Positions 42,326-47,720 of a DNA stretch of 47,720 nucleotides are shown here, in pieces. A model generated the notes under the pieces. It was not told the DNA's origin. It saw only the letters and a program-made list of their open reading frames with translations, and did not search any database. The position numbers were made by a program, and so were the translations under genes. The first letter of the stretch is position 1. Every line of letters begins with the position of its first letter. Source of the DNA: Acidobacteriota bacterium (GTDB lineage Bacteria; Acidobacteriota; Blastocatellia; Pyrinomonadales; Pyrinomonadaceae); assembly GCA_019239425.1 (NCBI GenBank), contig JAFAZX010000058.1:1-47720 (forward strand), given 5' to 3'.

Positions 42326-43867
42326 ATGCCCTCGCCGATGTTCAAGCAAAAGGTAACCAGACGGGGGAGGGAAGCCGCGGCGACGGCTTCCCTCGTTCTT
42401 TTCAGCGCCCTCTTTCTTCTCTCAGTCCGAAACGTTTCGGCGCAGGCGTTGGACGTGAAGATAAAGGTCGTGCCCGGGACTCCGGCGCGCGTGAGGGTTG
42501 AGGGGCGCAGGGTCGAGGCGTCGAACGCCTGGTCGATTCGCAACTTCTACGGGAGCGCGGCCGGACTCGCCGAGCGCGTCGAGAACTTCACGCTGTTCGA
42601 CGATAAAGGTGATGCGGTCGCCGTTAAGAAACTCGCGCCGGGTGAGTATGCCGCCGTGAGCCCGGCCTCGCGCTTCGCTTACGACTTCAGGCTCGACCCT
42701 CCGGCCTTCGCCTCCGACTCGCCGCACGTCTCCTGGCTGACGGCCGACCACGGCCTTCTCATGCTCGCAGACCTTCTGCCCGTGCCGCTCAAGACGGCGA
42801 AGGTCGAACTCTCACTCCCCGAAGGCTGGAAGGTCTCGACCACAGAGTCGCGGAACGCGTCCGGGGCGTCTGAGGTCGCCGACGCAGAGCGCGCCGTCTT
42901 CGCCGTCGGCCGTGACCTGAAAGAGAAGCGCGGCCGCGCGGGCGGCTTGTCGTTCACACTCTTGACGGCGGGCGAGTGGGCCTTCAACGAAGACGAGGCC
43001 GCGGACTCGGTCGGAGAGATTCTCAAACTCCATCAGGAGACGGCGGGCGGCGCGCCGCGGCAGAGTCCGTTGATAGTGCTGCTGCCTTTGCCGCAGCCGG
43101 GCGCGGCCGGGAACCTCTGGAGTGCCGAGACGCGCGGCGCGACGGTCGTGCTCGTCTCGGGACGGCTGCCCTCCAAATTCGCCGCCAGGGCGCAGCTCGA
43201 CGGCGCGCTGACGCACGAGCTGTTTCACCTCTGGGTGCCGAACGGCCTCGCGCTCGAAGGCGAGTACGACTGGTTTTACGAGGGCTTCACCAACTACGTC
43301 GCGCTGCGCGCCGCGATGAGGCGCGGGCAGTTGACCTTCAACGACTACCTGAACGCGCTGGGCACGGCCTACGACTCTTACCGTCGCGGACGGGGCGCGC
43401 GCGAGGTGTCGCTCCCCGAAGCTTCGCAGCGGCGCTTCGCCGGCAGCGGCGCGCTCGTCTACCACAAAGGTCTCCTCGTCGCCTTCCTCTACGACCTCGC
43501 GCTCATGCGCGAGACGGGCGGCAAGAGCTCCCTCACGGATGTCTACCGCGAGCTGTTCCGGCGCCACGCGCGCGGCAACCCGACCGCGGACGGCAACCGC
43601 GCCGTCATCTCAATCCTGAGCGCGACGGGAGGCATGCGCGCCTTCGTCGAGCGCTACGTCGAGGGCGCGACGGAGTTGACGCTGCCGCCGCTGTTGGAAC
43701 CTTTCGGCCTGCGGGTCGAGCCGGGCGGCGCGCGCACGCACGTCGGCGTCTCGGAAACTCTCGACCCGGCGCAGCGGGAATTACTCCGCAAGTTAGGTTA
43801 CAATGAGCGCCCGGACGCGGAGTCGCGTAAGCTCCACGAGCGTTTGAAAAGACGCGCGTCACAATGA
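42326..43867 (+). CDS. Secreted M61-like (glycyl aminopeptidase-type) metallopeptidase
   Basis: An N-terminal beta-sandwich region (about 40-270) is followed by a gluzincin catalytic domain. HELFH is at residues 297-301 and the likely third ligand is Glu319 in WFYEGFTNYVALR. The signal peptide lies at residues 12-38 (ASLVLFSALFLLSV). No PDZ domain follows, unlike many M61 enzymes, and the protein ends at 513 residues. The ATG at 42326 is used; the ATG at 42338 is a possible alternative. It lies 43 bases after the receptor and is probably in the same transcript. Confidence 0.82.
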   Translation: MPSPMFKQKVTRRGREAAATASLVLFSALFLLSVRNVSAQALDVKIKVVPGTPARVRVEGRRVEASNAWSIRNFYGSAAGLAERVENFTLFDDKGDAVAVKKLAPGEYAAVSPASRFAYDFRLDPPAFASDSPHVSWLTADHGLLMLADLLPVPLKTAKVELSLPEGWKVSTTESRNASGASEVADAERAVFAVGRDLKEKRGRAGGLSFTLLTAGEWAFNEDEAADSVGEILKLHQETAGGAPRQSPLIVLLPLPQPGAAGNLWSAETRGATVVLVSGRLPSKFAARAQLDGALTHELFHLWVPNGLALEGEYDWFYEGFTNYVALRAAMRRGQLTFNDYLNALGTAYDSYRRGRGAREVSLPEASQRRFAGSGALVYHKGLLVAFLYDLALMRETGGKSSLTDVYRELFRRHARGNPTADGNRAVISILSATGGMRAFVERYVEGATELTLPPLLEPFGLRVEPGGARTHVGVSETLDPAQRELLRKLGYNERPDAESRKLHERLKRRASQ

Positions 43868-43891
43868 ATCCCCTTGAACCTTCGACCCAGA

Positions 43892-45001
43892 ATGAAGTCC
43901 ATAAAGTTTGTCTCGGCCTTCCTGCTTCTGTTCATCTCTTGTGCCTGCACCACGCTCGCCGGCAAGGAGGAGGTCGGCGCCGTCATCGCCCGCCGCGCGC
44001 AGGTGCGCAGCTCGTCCGCGGTCGTCGCCGCCGACTTGAAGGAGGTCGTGCGCGGCGACGAGCTCGACATCCTCGACTCGGTCACCGTGCCCGACACGGG
44101 CGAGCGCTGGCTCCACGTCCGCACGCGCGACGCCGAGCCGGTCGAGGGCTGGATCGAGGCGCGCAACGTCATCTCGCACGAGATGATCGAGCGCTCGCGC
44201 CGCCTCGCGCGCGAGGACGGCGACATCCCGCCGCAGGCTTCGGGCCAGCTCCGCGCCAGCACCAACATCCGCTTCTCGCCCGACCGCAACGGTAACGACA
44301 ACATCCTCTTCAAGCTCGAAAGCGGCTCGCGCTTCGACATCATGGGCTGGAAGCGCGTCCCGCGCCCGAAGTCTTCGGACACGACCGAGAGCGACGACGT
44401 ACCCAAGTCCGGCACGGCGCAGCCCGGCTCTTCGAGGCGCGGCAAGAAGGAGGAGGAGCCGGAGGACACGGACGAACTCTGGTACAAAGTCCGCCTCCCG
44501 CCCTCGGTCTCGCCCGCGCCCGCCGGCTGGGTCTTCGGCAAGCAGGTCGAGCTGACCGTCCCGAGCGACATCATCTTCTACCGGACGGGGCGCGAGTTCG
44601 TCGCGTGGCAGCGGCTCGGCGACGACGAGGCGGCCGCGCGGCAGTCGGACGCGAAGGACAAGGACGCCGCCGGCAAGGAGGCGCGCCCCGGCAGCTGGGT
44701 CATTCTTGAGAAGAGCAGCGTCAACAACCCCGCCGGCACCGACACCTCCGACTTCGACCGCATCTACGTCCTCGGCTACGACAAGGATCGGCAGGAGCAC
44801 TACACGGCCTACCGCAGCCCGGACGTGAACGGCTTCCTGCCGCTCCGCGTCGAAGGGAAGGGCGACACGAAGACCTTCACGGTGCGCGTCCAGGGTGCCG
44901 GCGACCCGCAGGATGTCAAGTTCAAGACCTACATCAACGAGCGCGGGCTTTTGAAGGTCGAGGCGCTCGGCGAAATACCCAAGGCAAACAAAGCGAAATA
45001 G
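43892..45001 (+). CDS. SH3b-domain lipoprotein of unknown function
   Basis: The ATG at 43892 gives 369 residues beginning MKSIKFVSAFLLLFISC, a signal sequence with a Cys placed as in a lipobox. The mature part has two SH3b-like segments: GAVIARRAQVRSSSAVV ... ERWLHVRT ... GWIEARNV (about 30-95), and LRASTNIRFSPDRNG ... WYKVRLP ... GWVFGKQV (about 120-220), separated by an acidic/Ser linker. A beta-rich C-terminal region (about 270-360) is unidentified. SH3b modules bind cell-wall peptides. It lies 24 bases after the M61 gene. Confidence 0.78.
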   Translation: MKSIKFVSAFLLLFISCACTTLAGKEEVGAVIARRAQVRSSSAVVAADLKEVVRGDELDILDSVTVPDTGERWLHVRTRDAEPVEGWIEARNVISHEMIERSRRLAREDGDIPPQASGQLRASTNIRFSPDRNGNDNILFKLESGSRFDIMGWKRVPRPKSSDTTESDDVPKSGTAQPGSSRRGKKEEEPEDTDELWYKVRLPPSVSPAPAGWVFGKQVELTVPSDIIFYRTGREFVAWQRLGDDEAAARQSDAKDKDAAGKEARPGSWVILEKSSVNNPAGTDTSDFDRIYVLGYDKDRQEHYTAYRSPDVNGFLPLRVEGKGDTKTFTVRVQGAGDPQDVKFKTYINERGLLKVEALGEIPKANKAK

Positions 45002-45101
45002 CCCGGCACTAAAACCTACCTCGCGCGGCTTTCAGGCGGAGTACCCGTCTACGCAGACGGCGCATAACGGTCTTGCTTAATCTTCCCTTAGGAGAATCTT
45101 C

Positions 45102-46802
45102 ATGGCCGCCAAGTTTGACTACTCGCGCATCGAAGGCGTTCAAGGCAACGCCAACGTCACCCCCGAGTTCATCGAGGCCGTCGAGCAGGTCGCCGACCGC
45201 CTCGGGACGCAGCCCCAATACCTCCTCGCTGCGATGAGCTTCGAGACCGGCGGGCGCTTCGACCCTTCGATCCAGAATGGCATCGGCGCGACCGGACTCA
45301 TACAGTTTTTGAAGTCCACGGCGAAGAACCTCGGCACGACGACCGACAAGCTGGCGAAGATGTCCGGGGTGGCGCAGCTCGCGTTCGTGGAGAAATATTT
45401 CGAGCCGTTCAAGGGCAGACTCGGCACGCTCGAAGCCGTCTACACCTCGATCCTCTCCGGCTCGCCGAAGAAGCCCGACGCCGTTCTCTTCAAGGCCGGC
45501 ACGCCCGCCTACAAGCTTAACCCGCTCGACTGGAACGACGACGGCATCATCACCGCGCGCGAGGCGACGACCCCGGTCGCGGCGCGCATGTTCGGCGGCA
45601 TCAAGGCCGTCCAGCGGAGACTGCTTGAGGTCGGTGCCGTCCCCGCGGCCGCCAAGAACGGCTTCGCCGACGGCCGCTGGGGTGGCAACACCACCAAGGC
45701 ACTCGCCACCTTCCAGAAGAAGAACAAGCTCGAAGAGACCGGCCTCATGGATGAGGCGACCGGCCTCGCACTCTTCCCTCCGGCCGCCGCGGCCACGCAC
45801 GCGTCGGCCGCGGCGGCCACGCTGCCCATCACGGCCGAAGGCGTCCCCGTCAGCGTCGCTTTGGAGAAGGGAAGTCTGAGCGAGGCCGTCGGGCTTTTGC
45901 AGGACGCGCTGGTGGCGCTCGGGTACATGACCCTCGACCAGATAGGCAATTTCCACGGGAGTTTCGGGCCGAAGACGGAGGCCGCCGTGAGCGCCTTCCA
46001 GCAGAACCTGGGCCTGACGGCGACGGGGAAGTTCGGGGACGTTGAGAGCAAGGCGCTCGAAGACATCCAGAGCGGCGTCGCCAAGGGGGACACGAACACG
46101 CAGGTCGTTAAGGCCATTCAGACGCGGCTGGTGGAGCTGGGCCTGTTGACGCAGAAGCAGGTCAACACCGGCCCCGGGATCTTCGGCGGCCAGACCGAAG
46201 ACGCGGTCAAGCAGTTTCAGACCAACCATAAACTGTCCGCGAGCGGAGTCGTCGAAGCGAAGACTTTCAGGGCGCTCTTCAACCAGATCGCGACCAGCGC
46301 GCCGACGCCGACCAGCGCGTCCGGCGTCTTCATCGCCCAGGACGGCGAGCACTTCACGGTGGCGAGCAGCATCCTCATGACGGCGGACTTGCAGGAGAAG
46401 GTCGCCAACGTCGCGAACCGCTATTTCGCGATTACCGGCCACGGCCTCATCGTCACGAGCGGCTACCGCCCGCCCGACCGCCAGTCGAAGGCGATGTTCG
46501 ACAAGATCGTCACGGAAGGGGAGACCAGCGTCAGGAATCTCTACAAGAACAAGGCCCTCATCGACGAAATTCTCCGCACCTACAGGGCGAACAAGGGGAA
46601 CCCGACGGTCGCCGTGGCGGAGATGCAGAAGACCATCGAGGAACAGATGAAACGCGGCCGGTTCATCTCGAACCACCTGCTCAGCAACGCCATCGACGTG
46701 AGGAAGAGGACGACGAATCTGGCGTCTTTAAAAGCGGCCGTTTCGCAGGTCGGGGGGCGCGTCGTCGTGGAGGGCAATCACTACCACATTGAGCTGCGCT
46801 GA
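45102..46802 (+). CDS. Multidomain peptidoglycan hydrolase: lysozyme-like, three PG-binding repeats, M15 peptidase
   Basis: A 566-residue protein with no signal peptide. The N-terminal lysozyme-like domain has a probable catalytic Glu48 (SFETGGRFDPS) and GATGLIQF. An EF-hand-type loop (DWNDDGIITARE, residues 143-154) has Asp1, Asn3, Asp5, Gly6, Ile8 and Glu12. Three PG_binding_1 repeats follow (about 165-225, 258-310, 340-395). The C-terminal M15-like domain has SGYRPPDRQ, SNHLLSNAIDVR and GNHYHIEL (His, Asp, His ligands). It cuts both glycan and peptide bonds by prediction. Delivery without a signal is unexplained. Confidence 0.88.
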   Translation: MAAKFDYSRIEGVQGNANVTPEFIEAVEQVADRLGTQPQYLLAAMSFETGGRFDPSIQNGIGATGLIQFLKSTAKNLGTTTDKLAKMSGVAQLAFVEKYFEPFKGRLGTLEAVYTSILSGSPKKPDAVLFKAGTPAYKLNPLDWNDDGIITAREATTPVAARMFGGIKAVQRRLLEVGAVPAAAKNGFADGRWGGNTTKALATFQKKNKLEETGLMDEATGLALFPPAAAATHASAAAATLPITAEGVPVSVALEKGSLSEAVGLLQDALVALGYMTLDQIGNFHGSFGPKTEAAVSAFQQNLGLTATGKFGDVESKALEDIQSGVAKGDTNTQVVKAIQTRLVELGLLTQKQVNTGPGIFGGQTEDAVKQFQTNHKLSASGVVEAKTFRALFNQIATSAPTPTSASGVFIAQDGEHFTVASSILMTADLQEKVANVANRYFAITGHGLIVTSGYRPPDRQSKAMFDKIVTEGETSVRNLYKNKALIDEILRTYRANKGNPTVAVAEMQKTIEEQMKRGRFISNHLLSNAIDVRKRTTNLASLKAAVSQVGGRVVVEGNHYHIELR

Positions 46803-46810
46803 GGGTGGCG

Positions 46811-46876
46811 GTGGTCGGCGCCTGACGCCGTCGGCTCTTTTCAGGCCGATTTCCCAGGAAAACGGGCGCCGACCGC
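46811..46876 (+). terminator. Candidate terminator before the rRNA operon
   Basis: A short hairpin CGGCG/CGCCG (46816-46830) is followed by TCGGCTCTTTTC. A larger 12-bp pairing, GTGGTCGGCGCC (46811-46822) with GGCGCCGACCGC (46865-46876), overlaps it. Either could end the hydrolase transcript, but the T-tract is not ideal. Confidence 0.4.
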
Positions 46877-46914
46877 TTCGTCCGGCACGACCTCGAAAAA
46901 TTTCGCGGCACCGG

Positions 46915-46942
46915 TTGACAAACAAAATGAAATCCCTATAAT
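46915..46942 (+). promoter_or_regulatory. Strong rRNA promoter P1
   Basis: Perfect TTGACA (46915-46920) and TATAAT (46937-46942), 16 bases apart. Transcription would start near 46949, giving a leader of about 540 bases to the 16S 5' end. Confidence 0.85.
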
Positions 46943-47000
46943 CCCTCCTTGCCTTGAGACAAGGCGGTTGACATCCAGGTCACAAAGAGCGCGTTTGACG

Positions 47001-47195
47001 AGCCGCTTCTCTTTCAGAACTGTCGAAAGAGAGCGGCTGTTTCATCGGCTGAAATAGGCCGGCACTCCTGCTCACAGCCTCAAAAGCGTTAGGCAACGGC
47101 GTCGTGAGAGACGCATCTAACCCCTTCGCCTTTGAGAATTGAGCTTGCGTAGCTTGCGTGAGACGCTGCCGCGGGGCTTAAAAAGCCCGAGCGGC
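47001..47195 (+). promoter_or_regulatory. rRNA leader with two terminator-like hairpins
   Basis: AGCCGCTTCTCTTTC/GAAAGAGAGCGGCT (47001-47038, one bulge) is followed by GTTTCATC, and GCCGCGGGGCTT/AGCCCGAGCGGC (47168-47195) has a short A-rich loop. Such hairpins are typical of antiterminated rRNA leaders. Further down, GATCTTTGAAAACTAGATAGAGCG (47350-47373) resembles the leader region near boxA in other bacteria; this is pattern likeness only. Confidence 0.4.
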
Positions 47196-47225
47196 AACCG
47201 CGACTGAAAAAGTTGCGAGGCTCGC

Positions 47226-47254
47226 TTGACAAGGTTCGGGACTTACGGTAAAGT
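47226..47254 (+). promoter_or_regulatory. Second rRNA promoter P2
   Basis: TTGACA (47226-47231) and TAAAGT (47249-47254) are 17 bases apart, 226 bases upstream of the predicted 16S start. Confidence 0.6.
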
Positions 47255-47486
47255 CACCGTTTCCTTGAGACGACAAAACGTCGACTGAAGGCAAAGGCAA
47301 CTGAAACGAAGGTTGGGCATCTAACTCAAGCTTCGGTTGAAGAAGAGAAGCGATCTTTGAAAACTAGATAGAGCGTGTCCCAAGAGATGACCTTTGAGGG
47401 CGAACGCGGAGCGATAAAGCTCTGCTTCAAAACTCGCAAGAGTCATCATCGGATACATTAACCAGTTTCGATGATGTTCCAGAGAT

Positions 47487-47720
<234 letters not shown>

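Noticed and set aside
46968..46990. Another TTGACA at 46968 as a third rRNA promoter
   Set aside because: No acceptable -10 box lies 15-19 bases downstream.

Overview
The window reads as chromosomal, high-GC bacterial DNA from an Acidobacteriota lineage. The last ~234 bases are the 5' end of a 16S rRNA gene. From memory, its opening after the universal 27F site resembles Acidobacteria subdivision 4 (Blastocatellia); no search was run. Gene content fits: a long-form HflX, VWA and TonB-dependent receptor genes, secreted beta-propeller proteins, many TTG starts, and no phage, IS or CRISPR cluster.

Layout. (1) 1-6560, plus strand: the tail of an unknown gene, a secreted sortilin-like propeller with a peptidoglycan-binding domain, ribosomal protein S1, an HU/IHF protein and a HIT hydrolase. 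(2) 6635-13111, minus strand: an amidohydrolase, an unknown protein, the 7TM-HD phosphodiesterase PgpH and HflX. (3) 13471-32217, plus strand: an NHL propeller, an M50 protease, trpS-scpA-scpB, unknown genes, rluB, an acyl-CoA dehydrogenase, meaB and methylmalonyl-CoA epimerase (propionyl/methylmalonyl-CoA metabolism), two tandem SurA-like foldases, an MBL hydrolase, mtnP, a BamD-like protein, a PfkB kinase, a DUF2007 protein and cutA. (4) 32382-39212, minus strand: a LOG-family protein, fabI, three tandem DUF1311/LprI proteins, an M48 protease, purH, a VWA protein and a 27-residue membrane peptide. (5) 39468-46802, plus strand: a DUF2946-like protein with metal-ligand motifs, a ZnuD-like TonB receptor with a potentially structured leader, an M61-like peptidase, an SH3b lipoprotein and a multidomain peptidoglycan hydrolase. 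This leads into an rRNA operon with two promoters and a leader of about 540 bases.

The most striking signal is not a gene. Twelve intergenic inverted repeats occur. Ten are built from imperfect tandem 7-bp units (GTAAACC, GTAAATC, GATGAAT, GTGATAA, GGCAGTA or GGGTGCT) folded back on themselves, mostly around loops of about 16-27 nt; two are longer palindromes without heptamers. Every element except the one between divergent genes lies within 0-9 nt of, or overlaps, the stop codon of a flanking gene. Arms of different sequence share a loop core, and two elements place a TTTACG -35-like hexamer upstream of a TATAAT-like box. They look like a dispersed gene-punctuation element that combines stop codons, a hairpin and sometimes a promoter.
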